Part shown: in pieces, positions 25,207 to 32,440 of the stretch
How positions within the stretch are numbered: the stretch's first letter is position 1
Layout of the letters: the number at the start of each line of letters is the position of its first letter
Assembly (NCBI GenBank): GCA_012799255.1
Contig: JAAZLQ010000233.1
Span: 1-34,082 of the forward strand
Source of the DNA: Bacillota bacterium
GTDB lineage: Bacteria > Bacillota_G > Limnochordia > DTU010
Direction: 5' to 3'
Length of the DNA: 34,082 bases
Notes under the pieces: generated by a model
The model's database searches: none
Told to the model about the DNA's origin: nothing
What the model saw: the letters and a program-made list of their open reading frames with translations, nothing else
Position numbers and translations under genes: made by a program

Positions 25207-26205
25207 CTAACGAGGTAAAGCCCGGTGATATTGCCAGGGCCAGATCTCTTTGTCTGGCTTATTGTTTAAGACCCAATAAGGATTACGCAGAAGTTCTCGT
25301 CCCAATGCTACAAAATCAGCCCGTTCATTGAGAAGTATTTCTTGCACGAGTTCAGATTCTGTAATCAGCCCCACGGCAATTGTCGGAATCCCCACCTCTT
25401 TTTTTACTGCCTCAGCGAAAGGTACCTGATATCCGGGACCAAGTTCAATCTGGGCAGGAAGTAAGGCACCGCTGCTGATATCCATTAAGTCAACACCCTT
25501 AGCTTTAAGCACCCTACTGATTCTTACAGTATCGTCGATTGTTAACCCGCCATCTAAATAGTCTACTGCCGATAGCCGCACCGACAAAGGCTTCTCGACA
25601 GGCCATACCTCTTGGACCGCCTCAACAATTTCTACTAAGAAGCGCATGCGGTTCTCTAACGAGCCACCGTAGGCATCTGTACGCAGGTTGCTTAACGGTG
25701 ATAAAAACTCATGGATTAAGTACCCATGGGCCCCGTGGATCTGCAAGAGATCGAAACCCGCCTCATCGGCACGCCTTGCTGCTTGCCGCCAGCTCTGCAC
25801 TACATCTATGATCTCGGACACACTTAAAGCATGAGGTTTTGCCTTATCTGGATAAGGTAAGGCAGAGGGCGCCACCAGTTCCTCGCCCCAAGATTTACGG
25901 CCTCCGTGGGCAATTTGAATACCCATGACTGAGCCATAGGCTTTTCCCACTTCTACTACCTTGCTTAGACCTTCAATCTGGTCGTCATCCCAAATTCCCA
26001 GATCATTATTGCTTAATCGACCCCTTTTTTCCACCGCTGTGGCTTCAAGGATAATCAAGCCAACTCCACCCACAGCACGAGCACCATAATGAACGGGATG
26101 CCAATTAGTCACCTGACCGTCTTCAGTCGCGGAATACGTACACATGGCTGGCATGACAATTCGATTAGGAATGGTGACACCTTTTAACTCAAATGGGGTA
26201 AACAT
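25207..26205 (-). CDS. namA: NADH:flavin oxidoreductase, Old Yellow Enzyme family (YqjM/NamA-like)
   Basis: FMN-dependent ene-reductase that reduces activated C=C bonds with NAD(P)H. YqjM-class features are the redox-active Cys in MPAMCTYSA (replacing the Thr of classical OYE), the substrate His pair in IHGAHGYLIHEFLSP, and the barrel end VALGRELLRNPYW. ATG 26205 is preferred over the longest frame (26262): AGGGAGGT is seven bases upstream and the N-terminus MFTPFELKGVTIPNRIVM fits the family. This gives 332 aa. It is 16 bases after the ABC permease gene, so it is probably the last gene of the GntR-ABC operon. The physiological substrate is unknown. Confidence 0.9.
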   Translation of the reverse strand: MFTPFELKGVTIPNRIVMPAMCTYSATEDGQVTNWHPVHYGARAVGGVGLIILEATAVEKRGRLSNNDLGIWDDDQIEGLSKVVEVGKAYGSVMGIQIAHGGRKSWGEELVAPSALPYPDKAKPHALSVSEIIDVVQSWRQAARRADEAGFDLLQIHGAHGYLIHEFLSPLSNLRTDAYGGSLENRMRFLVEIVEAVQEVWPVEKPLSVRLSAVDYLDGGLTIDDTVRISRVLKAKGVDLMDISSGALLPAQIELGPGYQVPFAEAVKKEVGIPTIAVGLITESELVQEILLNERADFVALGRELLRNPYWVLNNKPDKEIWPWQYHRALPR

Positions 26206-26221
26206 CCAACGTACCTCCCTG

Positions 26222-26875
26222 CTAAAACTCCCGGCGGCGATAGAGATAAAGCGAAGCCACAAATGATATAGCCACGATTACAGCCACACATGCTGCAAAG
26301 AATATCCCGATACCAAGACCAGAACTGAGTGCCGGTAACTTGGCGAACAAAGCATCAACCCAGGCTGGTTTTTCTGGAAATAGACGTGGAATCATGTTAG
26401 CTAAGAAAAAGACTCCAAAAAACAAAGCAAAGTGCATATACCGAGCCTTGGTATAACCCAGGGCAAAAAAGACAGGCAAGAAGAGGCTGGATAAGAACAT
26501 CACGACCAATATTCCTATGATTACATAAGGAACCGTAATTGACGTAGAATACTCCGGACTAACCAGATAAAAAACCAGGTTCGCGATCCAGCACATTGGG
26601 ATGGCGATCGCCCCATAAACAAGCGGAGATAGATACTTTGCACCAACAATTTTCCATTTGGGTACAGGAAGACTGTTCCACAACTTATCTGAGGAGTTTT
26701 TCTCCTCCCAGCCCGCTCCCATCATGACAAAGAGATAGCCAATCATGGCGACTATGCTCACAATTTTCTTGTCTCCCATTCCCTGAAAGGTAAAATGGAA
26801 GAAAAATGCATAGACAAATCCCAGAATCAACATTCTTTTTTGGAGCAAAAGATCCTTTAAAACTAGATAAGTCAT
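26222..26875 (-). CDS. ABC-2 transporter permease (YtrC/YhcI-like)
   Basis: A 217-aa membrane protein with six hydrophobic segments (about 16-32, 36-54, 75-95, 105-130, 135-157 and 185-210) and no soluble domain: the compact permease found beside YtrA-type regulators. ATG 26875 overlaps the ATPase stop as ATGA and is preceded by GGGGGAAGG; the longest frame from 26896 lacks this. Its partner is the overlapping ATPase. In Bacillus, ytr-type transporters respond to cell-wall antibiotics; the substrate here is not known. Confidence 0.85.
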   Translation of the reverse strand: MTYLVLKDLLLQKRMLILGFVYAFFFHFTFQGMGDKKIVSIVAMIGYLFVMMGAGWEEKNSSDKLWNSLPVPKWKIVGAKYLSPLVYGAIAIPMCWIANLVFYLVSPEYSTSITVPYVIIGILVVMFLSSLFLPVFFALGYTKARYMHFALFFGVFFLANMIPRLFPEKPAWVDALFAKLPALSSGLGIGIFFAACVAVIVAISFVASLYLYRRREF

Positions 26876-27735
26876 ACTACCTTCCCCCTTGTACAAAAGA
26901 GCATTATATCCTCTAAAGTCGGTCTTTCAAAAACTGCCTTCCCTTTCGTTAGGTTCTCTACATTCTCCCGCTCTGTTACCAGTGCTTCAAACCCAAACTG
27001 ATTCTCCCTCAGTCCGACGATATAGGAACGTAAGTTAGCATCCAGCAGGTTCCGTTCTCCCTTAATTACCGAGTACTTTTCGAAGAGCTCCTCCCGCGAT
27101 TGACTAAACACGATCTTACCTTGATTGATCAACGTGACATAATCTGCGATTCGATCCAAGTCCGAGGTAATATGCGAAGAGAACAAGATGGAACAGCGTT
27201 CGTCCTGAATTACTTCGCTGAGAATATCTAAAAGCTCACTACGGACAAGGGGGTCAAGCCCAGAAGTGGGTTCATCCATAATTAACAGCTCTGCCTTATG
27301 GGCCAATGCCACTGTCAAAGCATACTTCATCTTCATTCCGCGAGAGAAAGTCTTTATTTTTTTCGTTTCGGGCAAAGCAAACTCTTTTACATACTTCCGA
27401 TAGGTGTTCCAATCCCAGTTCGTATAGAACGGAGCGACCACTTTAGTCATTTCGCTAATGGTTAGGTCTTCATAAAAATGATTATCATCGTAGACAAAGC
27501 CGATCTTTTGTTTGATCTGCTGTTCATGTTTGCGAGAATCGAGTCCAAAAACTTTGATCTCCCCACCCTCGAGATGCAGAAGGTTCATGATTAGTTTAAT
27601 GGTAGTTGTCTTACCTGACCCGTTAGCCCCAATAAAGCCCATAATGTAGCCTGGCTCTAAAGTAAAACCCACGCGATCTAACGTGAAGCCTGCAAAGCGT
27701 TTGGTGACATTCTTTAATTCTAGAATCGGTTCCAT
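26872..27735 (-). CDS. ABC transporter ATP-binding protein (YtrB-like)
   Basis: A 287-aa ATPase with Walker A GANGSGKTT near 38-46, a signature region with FSRGMKMKYALTVALAH near 132-148 (the LSGGQ motif is replaced by FSRGM, usual in this subfamily), and Walker B ELLIMDEPTSGLDP near 150-163. The C-terminal 70 residues form a short extension. The ATG has GGAGG six bases upstream. It overlaps the GntR-type regulator gene by 16 bases and the permease by four, so regulator, ATPase and permease are tightly coupled. Confidence 0.92.
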   Translation of the reverse strand: MEPILELKNVTKRFAGFTLDRVGFTLEPGYIMGFIGANGSGKTTTIKLIMNLLHLEGGEIKVFGLDSRKHEQQIKQKIGFVYDDNHFYEDLTISEMTKVVAPFYTNWDWNTYRKYVKEFALPETKKIKTFSRGMKMKYALTVALAHKAELLIMDEPTSGLDPLVRSELLDILSEVIQDERCSILFSSHITSDLDRIADYVTLINQGKIVFSQSREELFEKYSVIKGERNLLDANLRSYIVGLRENQFGFEALVTERENVENLTKGKAVFERPTLEDIMLFCTRGKVV

Positions 27736-28109
27736 TCTTCTCCCTCCAGTAGACGTTCAAATATAGTGCGCAACTCTCCCCGTCCAAGACCCATCATTTT
27801 GGCCATTTCAATAGCTTCTTTGAGTTTTTCTTCAGCGAGGCGTTGTTTTGATTCCTCCAACCTATGCTCACCTTGAGCAGCCACAAAAGATCCTTTACCT
27901 CGAACCGTATAAATTAAGCCTTCCCTTTCTAGCTCTTCATAGGCACGTTTTGTAGTTATAACGCTTATTTTTAGCTCTTTCGCTAGCACACGAATGGATG
28001 GCAGAGGCTGTTCTGAAGCAAGGTCACCCCTCAAGATAGCTCCCTTGATTTGATCCGCAATTTGCTGGTATATGGGTATTTCCCCACTATTAGTTATAAT
28101 TATATCAAT
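27720..28109 (-). CDS. GntR-family repressor, YtrA type, probably starting at ATT
   Basis: A 129-aa regulator with an N-terminal winged helix-turn-helix (about 8-72, including PIYQQIADQIKGAIL, LPSIRVLAKELKIS and YEELEREGLIYTVRGKGSFV) and a short helical dimerisation tail, the layout of YtrA-subfamily repressors. The frame can open at GTG 28118, but that codon abuts the GGGAGGT SD (28119-28125). No ATG, GTG or TTG lies in frame at usable distance. ATT at 28109 is seven bases from the SD and gives the family-like N-terminus (M)DIIITNSGEIPIYQQI. It likely represses its own operon through the palindrome at its -10. Confidence 0.88.
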   Translation of the reverse strand: MDIIITNSGEIPIYQQIADQIKGAILRGDLASEQPLPSIRVLAKELKISVITTKRAYEELEREGLIYTVRGKGSFVAAQGEHRLEESKQRLAEEKLKEAIEMAKMMGLGRGELRTIFERLLEGEEWNRF

Positions 28110-28125
28110 AGAAACCACCTCCCAT

Positions 28126-28150
28126 ACTGTTAATATACACTATATACAGT
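28126..28150. promoter_or_regulatory. candidate operator for the YtrA-type repressor
   Basis: Inverted repeat ACTGT-N2-ATA-N5-TAT-N2-ACAGT covers the -10 of the operon promoter and reaches to the SD. Eight of twelve half-site positions are symmetric. This is the position expected of an autorepression site. Confidence 0.7.
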
Positions 28151-28167
28151 TTGCAGTCCAGTGTCAA
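28139..28167 (-). promoter_or_regulatory. promoter of the ytr-like/flavin oxidoreductase operon
   Basis: Perfect TTGACA (28162-28167), 17-base spacer, TATAGT (28139-28144) on the minus strand. The -10 lies inside the candidate operator. Confidence 0.85.
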
Positions 28168-28179
28168 CAGAAAAATTTA

Positions 28180-28216
28180 AAACCCCGAGGCCCACTTCAA
28201 ATGGCCCTCGGGGTTT
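28180..28216. terminator. terminator upstream of the ytr-like promoter
   Basis: Perfect 11-bp stem (28180-28190 with 28206-28216) with a 15-base loop. On the minus strand it is followed by TTTTAAATTTTT and insulates the ytr-like promoter from read-through of the kinase operon. The plus-strand T run is only three bases. Confidence 0.8.
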
Positions 28217-28265
28217 ATTAAACGCAGAATCGTCGCACACTAGTAAAAAGCAAAGGAGAGTAAAC

Positions 28266-28496
28266 ATGCCTAAACAATACCTCAAATACGGCGGTGTACG
28301 CTTTGTGAATAATGCCTCTGCTGAAGAAATCGCATCCTTCGTGAACAGCCTGCCTGAGGAAGAACGAAACTCACTCTACAACGTGGTAAATATCCTTGAA
28401 GAGCAGGGACTAATCAGCTTGATTGAAGGCGATACTACCACGATCGACAAAAATATGGAAGAGTTCTTAGTACCTAATAGTGACGAAGAACACTAA
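28266..28496 (+). CDS. 76-aa hypothetical protein
   Basis: A small acidic soluble protein. ATG 28266 is preferred to the longer frame from 28161 because AAAGGAG lies about ten bases upstream and the extension would cross the terminator stem. The sequence begins MPKQYLKYGGVRFVNNASAEEI, followed by a helical EEIASFVNSLPEEERNSLYNVVNILEEQG. No cysteines, TM or known motif. The stop TAA overlaps the stop of the convergent histidine kinase gene (shared CTAA). No clear promoter is visible in the 49 bases between the terminator and the start. Function unknown. Confidence 0.7.
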   Translation: MPKQYLKYGGVRFVNNASAEEIASFVNSLPEEERNSLYNVVNILEEQGLISLIEGDTTTIDKNMEEFLVPNSDEEH

Positions 28497-29938
28497 TTAA
28501 GCTCACTTTTTGGCAAGACCAAGGAAATCTTGCTGCCAAAGTCTTCACGGCTTAATACTTCCAGATAGCCACCATGTCTTTCCGCAATCCATTTAGCAAT
28601 GGACAAGCCTAGCCCAGTTCCACCAGTAGCCCTGGCCCTGGAGTCGTCTGCCCGATAAAACCGCTCAAAGATATGGGGAATATCTTTTGGTGGGATGCCA
28701 ATTCCCGAATCTTGAACAGTAAACCAGGCTTTCTCCCCGTTGGAAGTGACCAAAATGCGGATTTTCCCACCTACGGGAGTATACTTGATGGCATTATCGA
28801 CTAGGATACGACCAGCCTGTTTCACCAAACCTAAATCCGCCACCACATAAGCAGAACTGGCTTTGATTTCGAAGATATGTCCTCCATTAATCATCTCAGT
28901 TTCGCGATAAATAGTCTCTGCCAAACTTGCGAGATCAAATCGCTCCATATCCAAATGCATAGTATGGTTATCGCCCCTGGCCAAGAAGAGCAGTTGCTCC
29001 ACCAAATCCTTCATATTGGCCGCTTCTTCTTTGAGGGCGTCAATGGATTCCTGTAAAGCTTCAGGATCATTTTTCCCCCAGCGATCCAATAGGTTAACAT
29101 AGCCCTGAATCGCGGCAATGGGGGTGCGAAGTTCGTGGGAGGCATCCGAAACAAAGCGGGCTTGTAGCCGGTAGGATTCGTTAATTCTCTCCAAAAGACT
29201 ATTAATGGCGGTGGCAAGATTTTTCAATTCATCCTGGGTGCTATCCAAATCAATGCGAGTATCCAAGCGCGCCGCGTTAATCTCATCTAAAGTGCCCGCA
29301 AGTGCCTGCATTTCTCTCACGGAAAGTGGACCTTTGTCTTGCGATAAGGTTTGTGCTTGCTGAGCCAGATCAGAAATTGGTTGGAGTATGGTACGAATAA
29401 GTTCAGCTCTGGTGATCATGGTGCGAAATGCAGTCAAAAGCTGCCAGATTAAAAGTACTAAAAAGACGGTTTTTAAAACCCAGATCATGGAGGTAAAATG
29501 CACCACAACAGTGATGGGGTTCCCCTCTACTTCCACATCTAACTGATACTGTAGATTGTCAAAAAGATTATATAAAGGTACATCTTCTCTTGGGAGATTG
29601 ACCATTCTCTTTGCGGTCTGGGTCTCTTCAGGAAAGATCCTTTGAACTGGCGGTGGAAAAACGATTCCCCGTGACGGTAGGGATGTGGACTTAATCTCCA
29701 ACCCTTCTTCGATCAGCCATACGCTTTCTTCCCACGTTGGCATACCATGAGTCTCAAGATGTCGGATCACCTGTACTGCTTTTCGTTCACCAACGAAAAA
29801 CAGAGTAACAGCACTTGAGGCTAAGAACACGATATTCAGCATTAAAAACGTCCCCAACAAGCGAAACCACAGTTGGACGTTTAACTTTGAGACAAGGGAA
29901 AAACCTATGGTACGGACTTTTTCAGGCTTATTTTTCAT
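28493..29938 (-). CDS. sensor histidine kinase (HAMP-HisKA-HATPase)
   Basis: A 481-aa membrane kinase. TM1 is at about 25-49, an extracytoplasmic sensor domain of about 100 residues follows, and TM2 is at about 152-171. A HAMP-like linker lies at about 185-255. HisKA has phospho-acceptor His268 in DASHELRTPIAAIQGY. The ATPase domain contains the N box VDNAIKYTP, the G1 box DSGIGIP, the F box IFERFYRADDSRARATGGTGLGLSI and the G2 glycines. The start overlaps the response regulator by 11 bases. The ligand is unknown; the small folded outer domain suggests an envelope signal. Confidence 0.93.
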   Translation of the reverse strand: MKNKPEKVRTIGFSLVSKLNVQLWFRLLGTFLMLNIVFLASSAVTLFFVGERKAVQVIRHLETHGMPTWEESVWLIEEGLEIKSTSLPSRGIVFPPPVQRIFPEETQTAKRMVNLPREDVPLYNLFDNLQYQLDVEVEGNPITVVVHFTSMIWVLKTVFLVLLIWQLLTAFRTMITRAELIRTILQPISDLAQQAQTLSQDKGPLSVREMQALAGTLDEINAARLDTRIDLDSTQDELKNLATAINSLLERINESYRLQARFVSDASHELRTPIAAIQGYVNLLDRWGKNDPEALQESIDALKEEAANMKDLVEQLLFLARGDNHTMHLDMERFDLASLAETIYRETEMINGGHIFEIKASSAYVVADLGLVKQAGRILVDNAIKYTPVGGKIRILVTSNGEKAWFTVQDSGIGIPPKDIPHIFERFYRADDSRARATGGTGLGLSIAKWIAERHGGYLEVLSREDFGSKISLVLPKSELN

Positions 29939-30608
29939 CGCGAATCACATATCCCACTCCCCGCACGGTAGAAATAAGCTTTAAGTCAAAGACTTCATCA
30001 ATTTTCCCGCGCAGAAATCTCACATAAACATCAACCGCATTGGTCTCCCCTTCAAAATCGAAGCCCCAGACATTCTCGAGAATCATCTCCCTGGAGAGTA
30101 CCAAGCCCTTGTTTTCCAGTAGATATTGCAACAAATCAAACTCCCGTTTGGTGAGATCAACCGGTGTACCTCTGACAGTAACCTGCCTGCTGGCGGGATC
30201 CAAGATCAAATCGCTTGCTTGGAGAAGGTTAGCATTAGTTCTTGCAGGTGCTTTCCGTAATACGGTGCGAATACGGGCCAAGAGCTCCTCAATGGCAAAG
30301 GGTTTAGTAATATAATCGTCAGCGCCACTATCTAAACCGGAGACCTTATCCATCACGCTATCCCTGGCTGTGAGCATAATTACGGGCACGGAGGATGTGC
30401 GCCTTAGGCGGCGCAACACCTCCATGCCACTTAGACCAGGCAACATTACATCTAGGAGCACCAAATCATAGTCCCCAGATTCAGCCATCTCCAGACCTGT
30501 TCGTCCGTGATGCGCTTTACTTACCTCATAACCTTCGTAGGTAAGTTCCATCTCCACAAACCGGGCGAACTTTTCTTCATCTTCAATGATTAGAATCTTG
30601 GTTTTCAT
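29928..30608 (-). CDS. OmpR/PhoB-family response regulator
   Basis: A 226-aa regulator. The receiver domain (1-118) has the acidic pair Glu9/Asp10, phospho-acceptor Asp53 (LLDVMLPG), the Thr in MLTARD and the Lys in YITKPFA. The winged-helix DNA-binding domain spans about 128-224 (LTKREFDLLQYLLENKGLVLSREMI, then DVYVRFLRGKID and STVRGVGYVIR). AAGGGGGAG lies eight bases before the ATG. It is probably paired with the overlapping histidine kinase and is likely to bind the 11-bp direct repeats upstream of the operon. Confidence 0.95.
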   Translation of the reverse strand: MKTKILIIEDEEKFARFVEMELTYEGYEVSKAHHGRTGLEMAESGDYDLVLLDVMLPGLSGMEVLRRLRRTSSVPVIMLTARDSVMDKVSGLDSGADDYITKPFAIEELLARIRTVLRKAPARTNANLLQASDLILDPASRQVTVRGTPVDLTKREFDLLQYLLENKGLVLSREMILENVWGFDFEGETNAVDVYVRFLRGKIDEVFDLKLISTVRGVGYVIRDEK

Positions 30609-30629
30609 GGTTCGAGCTCCCCCTTAGGT

Positions 30630-31112
30630 TCAATTATCGTTGCTGACAAACTGGTAATGGTAACCGAGGAAGAGACCAATCACGATTGCCGGCAAGGTAA
30701 TGTGTGGTGCAAAGAGAAGCACTAAGGCTAAGACTGTCACAGGAAAGCTTGCCACATGCTCTTTGTCTTTTAGAATTTCAAAGCTAGTGTTATTACCTTT
30801 TCTGATTAGGCCAGCGAGGAAACTCCCAAAACGCTCCAAGGTCTCTCTAAAACTCTTAGTTTCCGTTTCATCGCCGGTGCTACCCTTTTTAGATTCCTGT
30901 TCCTTGCGTTCGTTAAAACTTGCTTCAGGATCGCCTGATGTTTCACTACGGTAATAGCCATCACCTTGTGGTGGCCGTACTTTGCCTTGCTTTTCGAGGT
31001 AAATAAGGGCATCTAAAAGGTCACCATTGGCCTGTTCATAAGCGTCTTTTGCCTCATCATAACTAACCTGCGCCCGTTCCCGTAGCTTTTCAATCTGTTC
31101 AAGTTTATCCAT
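30630..31112 (-). CDS. DUF4342-type protein with UBA-like N-terminus
   Basis: A 160-aa protein. The N-terminal helical part (LEKLRERAQVSYDEAKDAYEQANGDLLDALIYLEKQG) resembles a UBA/TS-N-like three-helix fold. A low-complexity charged linker follows (about 45-90). The DUF4342-like region has a helix with FGSFLAGLIRKGN, then FEILKDKEHVASFPVTVLALVLLFAPHITLPAIVIGLFLGYHYQ, one or two TM helices at about 118-152. ATG 31118 is one base from the GGGAG SD, so ATG 31112 is preferred. It heads the response regulator-kinase operon and may modulate the signalling; that is inference from position. Confidence 0.78.
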   Translation of the reverse strand: MDKLEQIEKLRERAQVSYDEAKDAYEQANGDLLDALIYLEKQGKVRPPQGDGYYRSETSGDPEASFNERKEQESKKGSTGDETETKSFRETLERFGSFLAGLIRKGNNTSFEILKDKEHVASFPVTVLALVLLFAPHITLPAIVIGLFLGYHYQFVSNDN

Positions 31113-31145
31113 GTTCATTCTCCCTTCAAGAACTTTGATACTTTG

Positions 31146-31173
31146 ATTGTACAGGGACGGACTTTAAGCCCAA
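31146..31173 (-). promoter_or_regulatory. promoter of the DUF4342-regulator-kinase operon
   Basis: Minus strand: TTGGGC (31168-31173), 16-base spacer and TACAAT (31146-31151). The -35 is weak, in keeping with an activator-dependent promoter. An 8-bp tandem repeat (31132-31147) lies at the start of the transcript. Confidence 0.55.
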
Positions 31174-31180
31174 TTTGTGC

Positions 31181-31202
31181 CAGATTAAAAACAGATTAAA
31201 AA
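31181..31202. promoter_or_regulatory. two perfect 11-bp direct repeats, candidate response-regulator site
   Basis: Minus strand: TTTTTAATCTG twice without a gap, ending seven bases before the -35 of the two-component operon. OmpR-family regulators bind tandem repeats with an 11-bp period, so this is a plausible autoregulatory site. Confidence 0.65.
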
Positions 31203-31216
31203 AGCAGAGAAAAAAT

Positions 31217-31232
31217 GGCCCCTTTCGGGGCC
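31217..31232 (-). terminator. terminator of the Ldh-family gene
   Basis: 6-bp all-GC stem GGCCCC/GGGGCC with a 4-base loop, just after the dehydrogenase stop. The minus strand continues with a T-rich run (31209-31215). Confidence 0.88.
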
Positions 31233-31237
31233 TTATT

Positions 31238-32353
31238 TTAAGCTAAAAAGGGGAAGTCATAATCCAAGTTCAGCTCTGCTACAAGCTCCCGGATATCTTT
31301 TTGGAGACTCTCGCCAATGGGAACTCCCAACTTAGTCCGTTCAAGTGAGCATAGGTATTCTTTTTCACCCGCTGTATAGATGCGCTCTTTTCCTGGAGCC
31401 TTCTTGGATGCCCGGAGCTCCCGGAGAATATCTCCAGTCGTCTTCTTGAATTCATCCAAACTAGTAAATGCCTCTATGTCAATGGCAATAAAGAAATGAC
31501 CGAGGGCGTGTGGAGCTGGTTTGCCATCCTTTGATCCTGACAGGGCATGTAAGAATGCTCCTCCTTGAAGAGCGGCCGAGAGGATTTCTACCACGGTGGC
31601 ATAGCCATAACCCTTGTGGCTTCCAGTTTCTTCGGAGATTCCACCTAAAGGCGTTAGGGCTGCGGTGCCTTGCGTTAGATCTTTCAAAATGGCATGAGTA
31701 TCAGTCCGCGTTTTTCCATCATTTCCGATCACCCAGCCTTCAGGAATCTCTTTATCCAAGCGACCGTGAACTTCAATCTTACCACGTTGGCTCATTGAAG
31801 TCGCGCAGTCTAAGAAAAATGGGAACTCTTCGTCTGTTGGCATGGTAAAGGTTAAGGGATTGGTACCCAGCATTGGCTCTACTCCAAAGGTTGGAGCAAT
31901 GGACGGCCGGGCATTTGTACCCGATATTCCAATCATACCGGCGTTGGCAGCCATCAATGTGTAGTAGCCTGCAATACCGTAGTGGCTCGAGTTGCGCACC
32001 GCAACCATACCCATTCCGTATTCTTTAGCTTTGGCAATAGCCATCTCCATAGCCTGCTTGGAGATTACGTGACCCATACCATGATTTCCATCAAGCACTG
32101 CAGTTGTAAGACGGTCTCTTACTACATCTACCTTCGTCACCGGATTAAGTATACCTTGCTTAATACGATTATAGTAGATTGGCTTCAAACGACCAATTCC
32201 ATGAGAATCGATTCCAAATTTATCAGCGGTAATTAAAACATCCGCCACGATTTTGGCATCTTCACCTGGGACTCCCACGCCCGTAAGTACGTCATACATG
32301 AATTTTTCGAGAACCTCCACACTGATGCGCGGATTTTCGGTAGTTGTGCTCAT
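31238..32353 (-). CDS. Ldh/malate-type NAD(P)-dependent oxidoreductase (YlbC/ComC/AllD superfamily)
   Basis: A 371-aa soluble dehydrogenase of the malate/L-lactate/ureidoglycolate family, which reduces or oxidises 2-hydroxy or 2-oxo acids with NAD(P). Family motifs are ADKFGIDSHGIGRL, NSSHYGIAGYYTLMAA, GTNPLTFTMP and GSHKGYGYATVVEILSAAL. The substrate (malate, lactate, ureidoglycolate, sulfolactate or 2,3-diketogulonate) cannot be chosen from sequence alone. The ATG start has AAGGGGG upstream. It is monocistronic, with a terminator directly after it. Confidence 0.9.
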   Translation of the reverse strand: MSTTTENPRISVEVLEKFMYDVLTGVGVPGEDAKIVADVLITADKFGIDSHGIGRLKPIYYNRIKQGILNPVTKVDVVRDRLTTAVLDGNHGMGHVISKQAMEMAIAKAKEYGMGMVAVRNSSHYGIAGYYTLMAANAGMIGISGTNARPSIAPTFGVEPMLGTNPLTFTMPTDEEFPFFLDCATSMSQRGKIEVHGRLDKEIPEGWVIGNDGKTRTDTHAILKDLTQGTAALTPLGGISEETGSHKGYGYATVVEILSAALQGGAFLHALSGSKDGKPAPHALGHFFIAIDIEAFTSLDEFKKTTGDILRELRASKKAPGKERIYTAGEKEYLCSLERTKLGVPIGESLQKDIRELVAELNLDYDFPFLA

Positions 32354-32440
32354 GAAAAAGCCCCCTTCTTTGTTATTCTAATTACAATTATTCCAGACTG
32401 CCCTCCTTGTTCCTCCAACAAAATCACAATCTACTGTGGA

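Noticed and set aside
28161..28265. N-terminal extension of the 76-aa gene to 28161
   Set aside because: It would run through the terminator stem and overlap the divergent -35; a strong SD marks ATG 28266.
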